NCBI RefSeq assembly: GCF_003991425.1
Contig: NZ_CP034346.1
Coordinates: 2,083,501 to 2,147,500 of the forward strand
Direction: 5' to 3'
Origin: Paenibacillus lutimineralis
Lineage (GTDB): Bacteria > Bacillota > Bacilli > Paenibacillales > Paenibacillaceae
Length of the DNA: 64,000 nt
This document shows, piece by piece, positions 45,209-55,219 of the stretch (positions within the stretch are counted from its first letter, which is position 1; every line of letters begins with the position of its first letter). The notes below the pieces were generated by a model that had not been told where the DNA came from, searched no databases, and saw only the letters and a program-made list of their open reading frames with translations. The translations under genes and the position numbers were made by a program.

Positions 45209-46342
45209 ATGCAGGCTAGATTGTTATTGGAGGACGGCACGCTGTTCACAGGCAAATCGTTCGGAGCGGAAGTGGAAAAAACCGGCGAGGTCGTTTTTAA
45301 TACAGGAATTACGGGGTATCAAGAGGTGCTGTCTGATCCTTCTTATTGTGGTCAGATCGTCACGATGACGCATCCGCTGATCGGCAACTATGGGATTTCC
45401 CGCGATGATTTCGAGTCAATTGCGCCATCGATTCACGGCTTCATCGTACGCCGGTATGAGCCAAGACCAAGCAACTGGAGAGCAGAATGCAGTCTGGGCG
45501 ATTTACTTAAGGAGTATGGCATTCCTGGCATCACAGATATTGATACACGGATGTTGACTCGGATTATTCGTCATCATGGCACAATGAAGGGGATCCTAAC
45601 GACTTCCTCAAAATCGGTCGAAGAACTGCAAGAGATGGTAGCGGCAGCCAGTATCGATGAGCTCCGCAATCAAGTAGCACGGACCTCAACACAGCATATC
45701 TACAGTAGTCCGGGCACCAAGGAGCGGATCGTACTCGTGGACTTCGGCGCGAAGAACGGTATCCTGCGCGAGCTGAACCAGCGGGATTGCGATGTCGTTA
45801 TCGTGCCGCATGATACGACGGCTGAAGAAATTCGACGCCTTAACCCGGACGGAATTCAACTGTCCAACGGCCCTGGTGATCCCAAAGATGTACCTTACGC
45901 AGCGAAGATGATCTCTGAGCTTCTCGGTGAGTATCCGATCTTCGGAATTTGTCTGGGACATCAGCTGTTGTCGCTCGCTTGTGGCGCCGATACTGAAAAG
46001 TTGAAATTCGGCCATCGCGGTGGCAACCATCCGGTTAAGGAATTGGCAACAGGCCGCTGCCATATAACTTCGCAGAATCACGGTTATACGGTTAATGAAG
46101 CCTCTATTGCAGGCACAGATCTGGAAGTAACCCATATCAACAATAATGATAAGACGGTCGAAGGCGTTAGACATAAGAAGTACCCTGCCTTCTCAGTTCA
46201 ATACCATCCAGAGGCATCTCCGGGGCCGTATGACAACAGCTATCTGTTTGACCGATTCATTGAAATGATTCGTGAGCATAAAAGACAGCATCCGAGAAAA
46301 TCACGTCAAATTGAGCTGATGGCTAGAGCGAAAGGGGAATAA
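45209..46342 (+). CDS. carA: Carbamoyl-phosphate synthase small subunit (pyrimidine-specific)
   Basis: A 377-aa glutamine amidotransferase subunit that supplies ammonia for carbamoyl phosphate. The N-terminal half has the [20 protein letters not shown] block; the class I amidotransferase half has the nucleophile in [12 protein letters not shown] (near 249) and the His-Glu pair in [10 protein letters not shown] (near 332). Also called pyrAA in Bacillus. ATG 45209 follows AAAAGGAGTG; carB is five nt away. Confidence 0.96.
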   Translation: MQARLLLEDGTLFTGKSFGAEVEKTGEVVFNTGITGYQEVLSDPSYCGQIVTMTHPLIGNYGISRDDFESIAPSIHGFIVRRYEPRPSNWRAECSLGDLLKEYGIPGITDIDTRMLTRIIRHHGTMKGILTTSSKSVEELQEMVAAASIDELRNQVARTSTQHIYSSPGTKERIVLVDFGAKNGILRELNQRDCDVVIVPHDTTAEEIRRLNPDGIQLSNGPGDPKDVPYAAKMISELLGEYPIFGICLGHQLLSLACGADTEKLKFGHRGGNHPVKELATGRCHITSQNHGYTVNEASIAGTDLEVTHINNNDKTVEGVRHKKYPAFSVQYHPEASPGPYDNSYLFDRFIEMIREHKRQHPRKSRQIELMARAKGE

Positions 46343-46347
46343 TAACT

Positions 46348-49300
46348 ATGCCGATAAATAAAGAAATGAAGAAGATTCTTGTGATCGGGTCCGGTCCGAT
46401 CGTCATCGGGCAGGCCGCTGAGTTCGATTATGCCGGAACCCAGGCTTGCCAAGCGTTGAGAGAAGAAGGAGTAGAAGTTGTTCTGATTAATAGCAACCCA
46501 GCCACGATCATGACGGATACGAATATGGCAGATAAAGTATATATTGAGCCGATTACGCTAGATTTTGTAACGCAGATCATTCGCCAGGAGCGCCCAGACG
46601 GATTATTGCCAACCCTTGGCGGGCAAACTGGCCTGAACATGGCGGTGGAACTTGCCCGTGCCGGCGTGCTGGAGCGCGAAAATGTGAAGCTGCTGGGAAC
46701 GCAGCTAACTTCGATTGAGAAAGCGGAAGACCGCGATTTGTTCCGCGAATTGATGCGAGAGCTGGAGCAGCCTGTACCAGAGAGTACCATTATTACGACA
46801 TTGGAAGAAGCGCTTCGCTTCGCGGAAGAAATCGGTTATCCGCTGATCGTCCGTCCGGCTTATACGCTTGGCGGTACTGGCGGCGGAATCTGTATGAACG
46901 AAGAGGAATTGAGAGAGATCGTCGCTTCCGGTATCCGGTATAGCCCGATCGGTCAATGCCTTATTGAGAAATCAATCGCTGGTATGAAAGAGATCGAATA
47001 CGAAGTCATGCGCGACGCGAATGACAACTGTATCGTAGTCTGCAATATGGAGAACTTCGACCCGGTCGGTGTTCATACCGGCGATAGCATCGTTGTAGCG
47101 CCGAGCCAGACGCTGTCCGATCGCGAGTATCAAATGCTCCGTACGGCTTCGCTGAAGATTATCCGTGCGCTGGAGATTGAAGGCGGCTGTAACGTACAGT
47201 TCGCACTTGATCCACAGAGCTATCAATACTACGTCATCGAAGTAAATCCACGGGTCAGCCGTTCTTCGGCACTGGCCTCGAAAGCGACCGGTTATCCGAT
47301 TGCCAAGATGGCTGCCAAGATCGCTCTCGGATATACGCTTGATGAAATTGTAAATCCAGTGACAGGTCAGACTTATGCCTGCTTCGAGCCAACACTGGAC
47401 TATATCGTAAGTAAAATCCCGCGTTGGCCGTTCGATAAATTTGTGCATGCCAACCGCAAGCTTGGTACGCAGATGAAAGCGACCGGAGAAGTAATGGCCA
47501 TCGGCCGGACGTTCGAGGAATCGATCCAAAAAGCAGTTCGCTCTCTAGAGATTGGAACTCATCGTTTGCATCTGAAAGGAACAGAAGAGCTCGATACTGA
47601 TACACTGAACAAGCGCCTGATCAAGGCGGACGACGAGCGGTTGTTCCTAATCGCTGAAGCCTTCCGCCGCGGCTATGAGCTGCAGGAGATTCAAGATCTG
47701 ACAAGCATCGACTGGTGGTTCCTTGATAAGATCGAGAGATTGGTACAGTTCGAGGGCCGGATCTCCGGAGAGACTGAATTAAGCAAAGCTACCCTATATG
47801 AAGCGAAAAGACTGGGCTTCACGGACCGCGCTATTGCCGAGCTGCGCTCAGCCGGACATCCCGGCGGCCAGCTTGTAACAGAAGCCAGCGTAACGGCTTT
47901 CCGCAAAGAGCAGGGCATCCGTCCGGTCTACAAGATGGTCGATACCTGTGCGGCAGAGTTCGAGGCGTCGACTCCATACTACTACTCAACCTATGAGACG
48001 GAGAACGAAGTCCTCCATACCGATAAAGAGAAGATCATCGTCCTCGGTTCGGGTCCGATTCGCATTGGCCAAGGGATCGAGTTCGACTACTCTACGGTTC
48101 ACGCGGTATGGGCTATCCAGAACGCCGGCTATGAGGCCGTCATTATCAACAATAACCCGGAGACGGTATCGACAGACTTCAATACTTCCGATCGCTTGTA
48201 CTTCGAACCGCTCTTCTTCGAGGATGTTATGCATGTCATCGAGCAAGAGAAGCCGCTGGGAGTTATCGTCCAATTCGGCGGACAGACAGCGATCAATCTG
48301 GCAGCTCCGTTAGAAGCGGCTGGAGTACGGATTATCGGTACTTCCTTGGAAAGCATCGATGAGGCGGAGGACCGCAAGCGATTCGAAGCACTCTTATCCA
48401 AACTGAATATCGCTCAACCTAAGGGCAGCACAGTGACTTCTGTAGATGAAGCGGTGGGAACTGCTCGCTCACTGGGTTATCCGGTTCTAGTACGTCCATC
48501 CTATGTACTGGGCGGACGGGCGATGGAGATCGTATACTCCGACGAGGACCTGCTTCGCTATATGGAGGAAGCTGTGAAGATCAATCCACAGCATCCGGTA
48601 CTGATTGACCGCTACATGCTTGGCAAAGAGGTCGAGGTCGATGCGATCTGTGATGGCGAGACCGTATTGATCCCAGGTATAATGGAGCATATCGAACGGG
48701 CCGGTGTTCACTCCGGTGACTCCATCGCGGTATATCCGCCGCAGCATCTATCTGCGGAGCTTAAGGAGAAGATCGTTGACATCACGATCAAAATCGCCAA
48801 AGAACTGAAGACGGTCGGTCTGGTTAATATCCAGTTCGTTATCTATCAGAACGAGGTGTATGTGATCGAGGTTAACCCACGCTCTTCCCGTACAGTACCT
48901 TTCTTGAGCAAAGTGACGAACATTCCGATGGCGAATGTAGCTACGAAATGTATCCTTGGTCAGAAGCTGAAGGACCTCGGTTATGGAGAAGGCATGTGGC
49001 CGGAGAGCGATCAAGTATCTGTGAAGGTGCCAGTGTTCTCCTTTGCGAAGCTGCGCCGTGTGGAGCCGACCCTTGGACCGGAAATGAAATCCACCGGTGA
49101 AGTAATGGGCCGCGATCCACGCTATGCAAAAGCCCTGTACAAAGGCTTGGTGGGGGCAGGAATGAAAATACCGGTGAGCGGAGCGATCATCGCTACGGTA
49201 TCTGACAAAGACAAGGAAGAAGCAGTGGAACTTCTGCGCGGCTTCTATAATCTGGGCTATAAGATTATCGCAACCTCGGGCACCGCTTCGGCACTTGAAG

Positions 49301-49560
49301 AGGCGAACATCCGAGTGACTACAGTAAATAAGCTGAAGGACGGAGAGCCGAACATTCTCGATCTGATCCGCAACGGTCAAGCACACTTCGTCATCAATAC
49401 GCTGACGAAAGGCAAAGAGCCAGAGCGCGACGGCTTCCGGATTCGCCGTGAAGCGGTAGAGAACGGCGTAGTCTGCATGACTTCGCTGGATACAGTTCGC
49501 GCACTGCTGGAAATGCTAGAAACGCTCAACTTCTCTTCACAGGCTATGCCACGGACTTAA
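46348..49560 (+). CDS. carB: Carbamoyl-phosphate synthase large subunit
   Basis: A 1070-aa enzyme with two homologous ATP-grasp halves: the first opens with [22 protein letters not shown] and the second with [21 protein letters not shown] (near 560). ATP-grasp motifs ([12 protein letters not shown] and [12 protein letters not shown]) and [15 protein letters not shown] blocks are present in both. The last about 130 residues form the MGS-like allosteric domain. Also called pyrAB. It is the full expected length with no frame break. Confidence 0.97.
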   Translation: MPINKEMKKILVIGSGPIVIGQAAEFDYAGTQACQALREEGVEVVLINSNPATIMTDTNMADKVYIEPITLDFVTQIIRQERPDGLLPTLGGQTGLNMAVELARAGVLERENVKLLGTQLTSIEKAEDRDLFRELMRELEQPVPESTIITTLEEALRFAEEIGYPLIVRPAYTLGGTGGGICMNEEELREIVASGIRYSPIGQCLIEKSIAGMKEIEYEVMRDANDNCIVVCNMENFDPVGVHTGDSIVVAPSQTLSDREYQMLRTASLKIIRALEIEGGCNVQFALDPQSYQYYVIEVNPRVSRSSALASKATGYPIAKMAAKIALGYTLDEIVNPVTGQTYACFEPTLDYIVSKIPRWPFDKFVHANRKLGTQMKATGEVMAIGRTFEESIQKAVRSLEIGTHRLHLKGTEELDTDTLNKRLIKADDERLFLIAEAFRRGYELQEIQDLTSIDWWFLDKIERLVQFEGRISGETELSKATLYEAKRLGFTDRAIAELRSAGHPGGQLVTEASVTAFRKEQGIRPVYKMVDTCAAEFEASTPYYYSTYETENEVLHTDKEKIIVLGSGPIRIGQGIEFDYSTVHAVWAIQNAGYEAVIINNNPETVSTDFNTSDRLYFEPLFFEDVMHVIEQEKPLGVIVQFGGQTAINLAAPLEAAGVRIIGTSLESIDEAEDRKRFEALLSKLNIAQPKGSTVTSVDEAVGTARSLGYPVLVRPSYVLGGRAMEIVYSDEDLLRYMEEAVKINPQHPVLIDRYMLGKEVEVDAICDGETVLIPGIMEHIERAGVHSGDSIAVYPPQHLSAELKEKIVDITIKIAKELKTVGLVNIQFVIYQNEVYVIEVNPRSSRTVPFLSKVTNIPMANVATKCILGQKLKDLGYGEGMWPESDQVSVKVPVFSFAKLRRVEPTLGPEMKSTGEVMGRDPRYAKALYKGLVGAGMKIPVSGAIIATVSDKDKEEAVELLRGFYNLGYKIIATSGTASALEEANIRVTTVNKLKDGEPNILDLIRNGQAHFVINTLTKGKEPERDGFRIRREAVENGVVCMTSLDTVRALLEMLETLNFSSQAMPRT

Positions 49561-49650
49561 TAAATTTGATCATTAACAGATTGATATTCAATGCGGCTCC
49601 GTGGGCTTAAGCTTCGGGGCCGTGAGTATGACAGGAGGAAGGCAAGAAGC

Positions 49651-50388
49651 ATGAATATATTCGAACAAGCCGCAGGAAGATTAATGGTTGCTCTGGATTG
49701 CCCCACGGTGGAGCAAGCTAGACAACTCATCGACACTTTGGAGGGGATCCCTTGCTATATGAAGGTAGGGATGCAGCTCTATTACAGCGAGGGTCCGGAC
49801 TTTGTCCGTGAATTGAAGGATCGCGGATACTCCGTCTTCCTAGATTTGAAAATGCATGATATCCCTAACACAGTTAAGAATGGTGCATTTAGCATCACTT
49901 CGCTCGGCGTAGATATGTTCAATGTTCATGCCGCTGGAGGATTGAAGATGATGAAGGCTGCCAAGGAAGGCGTGCTTGAAGCGATGGCCGCTTCTCCAGC
50001 ATTGAAGCAGCCAATTCTGATCGGAGTAACACAGCTCACGAGCACGGATCAGACGATGCTAAATGAGGAGCTTGGGATTCCGGGAACGGTTGAGCAATCC
50101 GTAGTCTCTTATGCCTTGCTTACGAAGGAAGCAGGATTAGATGGAGTCGTGGCCTCGCCGCTGGAGGTGCAGGCGATTAAGAGTGCGTGTGGTAAAGATT
50201 TCAAGACGGTTACACCAGGAATTCGTCCAGCCGGAAGTGCCGCAGGCGACCAGTCGCGCACATTGACTCCACTGGAGGCCATGCAGCAGGGAACGGACTA
50301 CATCGTTGTAGGCCGACCAATTATCTCTGCTCCAAGCCCAAGAGAAGCTGCACTACAAATTATTGAGGAGATGAAACAAGCATGGTAA
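49651..50388 (+). CDS. pyrF: Orotidine 5'-phosphate decarboxylase PyrF
   Basis: A 245-aa TIM-barrel decarboxylase giving UMP. The catalytic DLKMHDIPNTV motif (near 69, with the Asp-x-Lys-x-x-Asp array) and the phosphate loop TPGIRPAGSAAGDQSR (near 189) are present. I chose ATG 49651 after GGAGGAAGG rather than 49591, which has no ribosome site. It overlaps pyrE by 7 nt. In B. subtilis pyrK and pyrD lie before pyrF; here carB is the direct neighbour. Confidence 0.95.
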   Translation: MNIFEQAAGRLMVALDCPTVEQARQLIDTLEGIPCYMKVGMQLYYSEGPDFVRELKDRGYSVFLDLKMHDIPNTVKNGAFSITSLGVDMFNVHAAGGLKMMKAAKEGVLEAMAASPALKQPILIGVTQLTSTDQTMLNEELGIPGTVEQSVVSYALLTKEAGLDGVVASPLEVQAIKSACGKDFKTVTPGIRPAGSAAGDQSRTLTPLEAMQQGTDYIVVGRPIISAPSPREAALQIIEEMKQAW

Positions 50389-51023
50389 ACACAAATTCTA
50401 TGGCTAATCAGATTGCAGATCGTCTGCTTGATATCGAGGCGGTTGCGCTTCGTCCGCGTGAGCCGTTCACTTGGACCTCAGGTATCAAATCTCCTATCTA
50501 CTGTGATAATCGCTTAACGATGTCTTATCCGGAAATCCGCGATCTGATCGCTGAATCCTTTGCGACTGTGATTCGTGAGTCTTATCCGGAAGCCGAAGTC
50601 ATAGCCGGGACCGCAACGGCGGGAATTCCTCATGCCGCATTCGTATCGCAGAAGCTTGGCTTGCCAATGGCTTACATACGCGACAAGGCTAAGGGCCACG
50701 GTAAAGAGAATCAAATCGAAGGCTTGATCAAGCCGGGTCAGAAAGTCATTGTGATCGAGGATCTGATCTCTACGGGCGGCAGCTCGATTAAGGCAGCAGA
50801 AGCAGTTCGAGCGGCTGGTGCAGAGCCCCTAGTAGTTCTGGCCATCTTCAGCTATCAGCTGGACAAGGCGGTTAATGCCTTCGCAGAAGCAGGAGTACCG
50901 CTACAGACACTGTCCAATTATTCCGCTCTGATCGAAGTTGCTGTAGAACGTGGAGTCATCAAGGCAGAGGACCTCGATCTCTTGAGATCCTGGAGACAAG
51001 ACCCGTCTTCCTTCGGCAAATAA
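50382..51023 (+). CDS. pyrE: Orotate phosphoribosyltransferase PyrE
   Basis: A 213-aa phosphoribosyltransferase that converts orotate and PRPP to OMP. The PRPP-binding motif VIVIEDLISTGGSSIKAAEAV (near 125) and FTWTSGIKSPIYCDNR (near 27) are characteristic. The start overlaps the pyrF end. It closes the operon. Confidence 0.95.
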   Translation: MVNTNSMANQIADRLLDIEAVALRPREPFTWTSGIKSPIYCDNRLTMSYPEIRDLIAESFATVIRESYPEAEVIAGTATAGIPHAAFVSQKLGLPMAYIRDKAKGHGKENQIEGLIKPGQKVIVIEDLISTGGSSIKAAEAVRAAGAEPLVVLAIFSYQLDKAVNAFAEAGVPLQTLSNYSALIEVAVERGVIKAEDLDLLRSWRQDPSSFGK

Positions 51024-51037
51024 TCCGCAAGAAGAAG

Positions 51038-51120
51038 TCAGAGAGTCATATCCCAAATCCCATCCGAAGTGGTTGCTTCACTAGACATTAGGACGGGGGC
51101 GGAATATGGCTCTTTTTAAT
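51038..51120 (+). terminator. Probable terminator after the pyr operon
   Basis: GAGTCATATCC (about 51041) can pair with GGAATATGGCTC (about 51102-51113) with a G-U and a bulge, enclosing about 50 bases, and is followed by TTTTTAATTT. The large loop makes it less certain than others in the window. Confidence 0.55.
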
Positions 51121-51765
51121 TTACGTGGTGTTTATAGGCTCAATCATACTAACCTGTTCATATGAAAATGAAGGCATGAGTCTGGCAAAGTCTCCTGCCA
51201 AATTAGCAAGCGGCTTCCACTTATCGATAGCTATTTTATAGTTTCCTGTATAGATTGCTTCATCTATTTGGACGCATTCAACTTTTCCTAGCACTAGATG
51301 ATCTCCACCGACAGGAATAATTTGGTCCAGCCTAAGTTCTATTGAGATTGGCGCTTCTAGCACTGCTGGTGCATTCAAAAGTCTACCATTCTGGGCAGTC
51401 ACTCCTGCAAGCTCAAACTCATTTTTCTCCGGCTCTACACTAGCCGATGAACGATACATTGCTTCCCCAAGCTGCTCAGGTACCATGTTAATTATATATT
51501 CTTTTACTTCACGAATGTTCGTTAACGTATCCTTAATGCTTCCCTTGCGTTCATTATCGCCTGGTCCTATTGAGATCAAAAGTGTTGGTGGATTTCGAGA
51601 AGCTACAGTAAAAAAGCTGAATGGCGCTAAATTTAAAATGCCATCCTTACTTTTTGATGAAACCCATGCAATTGGTCTTGGTACTACAGAGCCCCTTAAC
51701 AATTTATACATCTCATCCTCACTCAAATCAATTGTATTAAATATGAGTTTCTGTTCTTTAGACAC
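51121..51765 (-). CDS. Flavin reductase family protein (FMN-binding split barrel)
   Basis: A 214-aa cytoplasmic flavoprotein of the flavin reductase-like domain. RGSVVPRPIAWVSSKSKDGILNLAPFSFFTVAS (residues about 25-57) is the FMN-binding signature, and GDHLVLGKVECV follows near 152. It could be a flavin:NAD(P)H reductase or an FMN-dependent oxidoreductase; the substrate cannot be told. It is divergent from an HxlR regulator 170 bases away, which probably controls it. Both genes look more AT-rich than the pyr genes. Confidence 0.87.
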   Translation of the reverse strand: MSKEQKLIFNTIDLSEDEMYKLLRGSVVPRPIAWVSSKSKDGILNLAPFSFFTVASRNPPTLLISIGPGDNERKGSIKDTLTNIREVKEYIINMVPEQLGEAMYRSSASVEPEKNEFELAGVTAQNGRLLNAPAVLEAPISIELRLDQIIPVGGDHLVLGKVECVQIDEAIYTGNYKIAIDKWKPLANLAGDFARLMPSFSYEQVSMIEPINTT

Positions 51766-51935
51766 CTATTCATTCTCCTTCAACTATATTTGATTAAGTA
51801 ATATGTCGATTCTATAATTGAATTGTTATAGACTTCTGAAATACTCATGAATCCATCCCAAATTATAAACTCAAATACAAATAAAACTAGTATGCACTTT
51901 TTTGTTAGATACTTACTTAAAGGAGAGTGATTTTA

Positions 51936-52271
51936 TTGCCAGGATTAAGCAATAATTTTATGGAACACAACAAACAAAGACCATTTGACTTCACATTATC
52001 GTTAATCGGTGGCAAGTGGAAAATGAAAATAATGTATGAATTATCTTCCAATACGTTTTTACGTTATGGAGAGTTAAAGCGGCAAATTCCTGCTATCACT
52101 CACAAAATGTTAAGTTCTCAGTTAAGTGAACTAGAGAGCTCTGGAATTATTCAGAGAAAAGAATACCCTCAAATTCCTCCAAAAGTGGAATACTCCTTAA
52201 CGCCAAAAGGAAAGAGTTTAATGCCAATATTAGAGGAAATGTGCAGATGGGGCGTGGCAAATCAAATATGA
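51936..52271 (+). CDS. HxlR-type winged-helix regulator
   Basis: A 111-aa DNA-binding protein. DFTLSLIGGKWKMKIMYELSSNTFLRYGELKRQIPAITHKMLSSQLSELESSGII is a complete HxlR/MarR-like winged helix; the two-residue-spaced basic wing follows. Such regulators often sense redox or electrophile stress and control an adjacent reductase. The TTG start at 51936 is spaced ten bases after AAAGGAG; GTG 51927 is too close to the ribosome site. It is divergent from the flavin reductase gene. Confidence 0.9.
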   Translation: MPGLSNNFMEHNKQRPFDFTLSLIGGKWKMKIMYELSSNTFLRYGELKRQIPAITHKMLSSQLSELESSGIIQRKEYPQIPPKVEYSLTPKGKSLMPILEEMCRWGVANQI

Positions 52272-52278
52272 ACAAAAA

Positions 52279-52327
52279 GGTACCCATAACCAACACTCTT
52301 TTTCAAAGTGTCCAGTCTATGGGTACC
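52279..52327 (-). terminator. Long hairpin acting as terminator for the minus-strand GH18 gene
   Basis: GGTACCCATA (52279-52288) pairs exactly with TATGGGTACC (52318-52327), with an inner ACACT/AGTGT stem. On the minus strand the hairpin is followed by TTTTTG, so it terminates the leftward gene; on the plus strand there is no T-run, although it may also end the HxlR transcript. Confidence 0.8.
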
Positions 52328-52378
52328 AGTTTAGTTCACTGATTCACACTGTTTTTTATTGTACTATATTACGGTGAT

Positions 52379-53965
52379 CTATTGCGCCATATATTTAGCC
52401 ATATTGCGTAGACTTGGCCATATAGCCGGGAATTCTCCACCGATATGCCAGTAGGCAAATCCAGCAATACCCCGTTCTGAAGCCATTTTATATTTCTGAG
52501 AGAGTGAACGGGTCTCCTCAAGCCACAGCTGATGGGTAATTCCATTGGCTTGATAAACAGCCTTATACTGTCCCAATTCCTCTTTCCAATTTAACCCTGA
52601 ACCGAACTTCTGAATCCGTGTGTTCTGCTCGGTTAATGTGATATCCTCGGATGTAACCGCCCCGGTCTTGCTGTTGACGGTCCAATCCCTGTTGTATAGC
52701 GGCACTGCCAGAATGACTTTGGAAGCAGGAACCTCCTTCAATAGGGTGTCAAGCCCGTGCTCCAACCAAGGTAGGGAAGATACGGATCCAGGGTTGGGTG
52801 ACCCCGACCAATGCTCGTCATAGCCCATCAGAACGATGTAATCGGCGCTGCTGCCCAGGCTGGCGTAATCAAAGGCTTCCGTCCAGTCCGAATTCCAATC
52901 TGGAGAGACGTTGACAGACAGCTTGGCGCCAACTTTATGCAATTGTGTCGCCAGTTCGGCCGTAAAAGCAGTCATTGCTTCCCGGTCCTGCGGAGCTACA
53001 TTTTCAAAATCAAGATTGATCCCTTGCAAGCCGTACTTCACGACCGCCGCTTTAAGCTGGGCAATGAAATTTGTTGATTCCTGCTTCGAGCTCAGCATAG
53101 CATGCGTGTTCTCTTGCAAAGAGCGATTGCCGACCATCGCCCATATCTGTTTGTTATTCTGTTTAGCCCAATCGATCAGAGAGGTGTCGACATAACTCGC
53201 CACCGAACCGTCCTGGTTAAGGAAGAACCAACGGGGTGACAGAACATTAACGTTGGATTTGCCAATCGAGCGCTCATATTCTTCCGTAGTCTGGCCGTAC
53301 TGCCAGCCAAGCTGGATGGAAGCGGGCGCTTTCGAATTGATTGTTTGCTGCCATTTTTCATTCTGGAGCACTCTGTATAGCAACATGGCTGCTTCCTGTC
53401 GGGTCAGGGCTTGATTAGGGTGGAATGCGCCATCGCTTCCTTCCATTAGGCCCAGTTCAGCCGCAGTGGCGACGTAGGGCCGCGCCCATTCGGCGATAGA
53501 GGAACGGTCATTGAAACTATTAAGTCCATAGGCTCCAGTCTGTTCCTTTAAGGCGCGGATGAGCAGGGCTGCCGCTTCCTGCCGGGTGATCGATTGTGCC
53601 GGAGAGAATGTACCATTTCCGTTCCCCGTAATTAGACCAAGCTCACTAGCAGCCTGGATGGTCTCATAATACCAAGCTTGCTTCTTCACATCTGTATAGG
53701 TTGGAACGGCCGGAGTAACCGGCTCCATATCTAGCAGGCGAACAAGTGTAGTGGCTAATTCAGCACGGGTCATTGCTTGTCGCGGTGAGAAGTGCTCTGC
53801 ACTTGTGCCGTTCATTATGTTTTTCTCGTGTATATAGAGAATGGCTTCCTTGGCATAGCTCTGGCCAATATCCTGGAACGGCAGCGCGTTGCCCTTGGCA
53901 AACGTAATTGGTTCTACCATGAACAGACAAATGAGCAGGAGAAGAGTAAGTCTAGTAATCTTCAT
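52379..53965 (-). CDS. Secreted SLH-domain glycosyl hydrolase family 18 protein
   Basis: A 528-aa exported protein. A signal peptide (KITRLTLLLLICLFMVEPITFAKG) is followed by three SLH domains (about residues 29-75, 86-135, 147-196, each ending in an AxTRxExAxLLxR motif) that bind pyruvylated cell-wall polymer, then a GH18 domain (about 210-528). The catalytic strand reads GINLDFEN (Glu near 317) and MGYDEHWSGS follows, as in YaaH/SleL-type peptidoglycan or chitin hydrolases. The wall-anchored plan suggests action on peptidoglycan or external glycan. It is divergent from the ABC operon. Confidence 0.9.
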   Translation of the reverse strand: MKITRLTLLLLICLFMVEPITFAKGNALPFQDIGQSYAKEAILYIHEKNIMNGTSAEHFSPRQAMTRAELATTLVRLLDMEPVTPAVPTYTDVKKQAWYYETIQAASELGLITGNGNGTFSPAQSITRQEAAALLIRALKEQTGAYGLNSFNDRSSIAEWARPYVATAAELGLMEGSDGAFHPNQALTRQEAAMLLYRVLQNEKWQQTINSKAPASIQLGWQYGQTTEEYERSIGKSNVNVLSPRWFFLNQDGSVASYVDTSLIDWAKQNNKQIWAMVGNRSLQENTHAMLSSKQESTNFIAQLKAAVVKYGLQGINLDFENVAPQDREAMTAFTAELATQLHKVGAKLSVNVSPDWNSDWTEAFDYASLGSSADYIVLMGYDEHWSGSPNPGSVSSLPWLEHGLDTLLKEVPASKVILAVPLYNRDWTVNSKTGAVTSEDITLTEQNTRIQKFGSGLNWKEELGQYKAVYQANGITHQLWLEETRSLSQKYKMASERGIAGFAYWHIGGEFPAIWPSLRNMAKYMAQ

Positions 53966-54304
53966 GTTGTGGATCCTCTTTTCCGGTAGATAATAAGAAA
54001 GTTTTAAATAATCATTATAGAAACCTCTGCTATACTATCAGAAAAGAAGCGGTCTATCAGCATTTAAATTTTGGTAATAGAGGTAGTTAGTTTCTCTAAC
54101 GATACGGCGTTTCGTAGGATGAAAAACAGATCTGAAACTCTTGCGTGAATATATCTCATTTTAGTAAAAAATCTTGTAACTTTTTGCCATGTATTTTCGT
54201 TTATAATGCATAACGTATGGGATACGTGGGCCAAGCGGTGTAATGAAGCGTTACCCACTGACGTTAAACCACAAAAATAGATCAATATAGGAGACCGATA
54301 CAAG
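53966..54304. other. Intergenic region between divergent GH18 and ABC operon
   Basis: AT-rich with no credible ORF. TATAAT at 54202-54207 could be a -10 for the ABC operon, but no -35 lies at 16-18 bases. A GTGGG/CCCAC pair around 54226-54258 is a weak hairpin. The ribosome site TAGGAG at about 54288 serves the next gene. Confidence 0.45.
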
Positions 54305-55219
54305 ATGATGCGATGGCTTCGCAAACCAGTAAAATCCTCTGAAACCGGCGGAGAAGAAGTTGTAGACGCTGTGACAGCGGACAATACGGAAGAGCAACCC
54401 GCTCCAGAGTCCTCGGCAGATGAACATGTTGTTCCTTCAGGCGAGGCTGCAACGGAGCAAGCTGCGACTATTGCGGCTGAATCTGAGCAGAAGCATACCT
54501 CGGACGAACCTTCTTCTCCTGACCAAGAACAGGTGGAAGAGCCGAAGGGGCCGATTCTGACGGTTAAAGACGTTCACCGCTCCTTTCCTGTTGGAGGGGG
54601 TGAACTTCATGTGCTCAAAGGGATCAATATGGAGGTTCGTAGCGGTCAGCTCGTTATGCTTAAAGGAAGATCCGGTTCAGGCAAAACGACGCTGCTCAAT
54701 ATGCTAGGGGGGCTGGATCAGCCTTCTTCAGGCGAGATATTTTTTCAGGATCATCCTTTGCATTCGTTAAGCGATAATCAGCGTACGAAGCTGCGCCGGG
54801 ATCGAATTGGCTTTATATTTCAAGCTTATGCCCTGCTTCCGCTTCTATCTGCTTGGGAGAATGTCGAATTATCGCTGCGGATGGCAAATGTACCTTCCAG
54901 CGAGTGGAAATCACGTGTCACCCATTGCCTGGAATTAGTCGGACTCGGTAAACGGATGTTCCATAGACCGTTCGAGATGTCCGGCGGTGAACAACAGCGT
55001 GTGGCGATTGCCAAGGCGATAGCACACCGTCCGAAGCTGCTGCTGGCGGACGAACCAACGGCGAACCTGGATACACAAATGGGTGCTCAGGTCATGGCCG
55101 TATTCAAAAATATAATACATACAGAACAAGTGACAATATGTATGACAACACACGACCCAACAATTTTGGAGGTAGCAGACCATGTCTATGAAATGGTGGA
55201 TGGAAGATTCATTAACTAG
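54305..55219 (+). CDS. LolD/MacB-type ABC transporter ATPase with an acidic N-terminal extension
   Basis: A 304-aa ATPase. The first about 78 residues are low-complexity and rich in Glu, Ser and Ala, absent from ordinary LolD/MacB ATPases (about 225-230 aa). The ATPase core follows: Walker A GRSGSGKTT (near 121), FQAYALLPLLSAWENVELSL, signature MSGGEQQRV (near 226) and Walker B LLLADEPT (near 246). This family powers FtsX-type permeases in lipoprotein or peptide export and in signalling. The ATG is doubled (54305 and 54308). Its end overlaps the next gene by 38 nt. Confidence 0.9.
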   Translation: MMRWLRKPVKSSETGGEEVVDAVTADNTEEQPAPESSADEHVVPSGEAATEQAATIAAESEQKHTSDEPSSPDQEQVEEPKGPILTVKDVHRSFPVGGGELHVLKGINMEVRSGQLVMLKGRSGSGKTTLLNMLGGLDQPSSGEIFFQDHPLHSLSDNQRTKLRRDRIGFIFQAYALLPLLSAWENVELSLRMANVPSSEWKSRVTHCLELVGLGKRMFHRPFEMSGGEQQRVAIAKAIAHRPKLLLADEPTANLDTQMGAQVMAVFKNIIHTEQVTICMTTHDPTILEVADHVYEMVDGRFIN

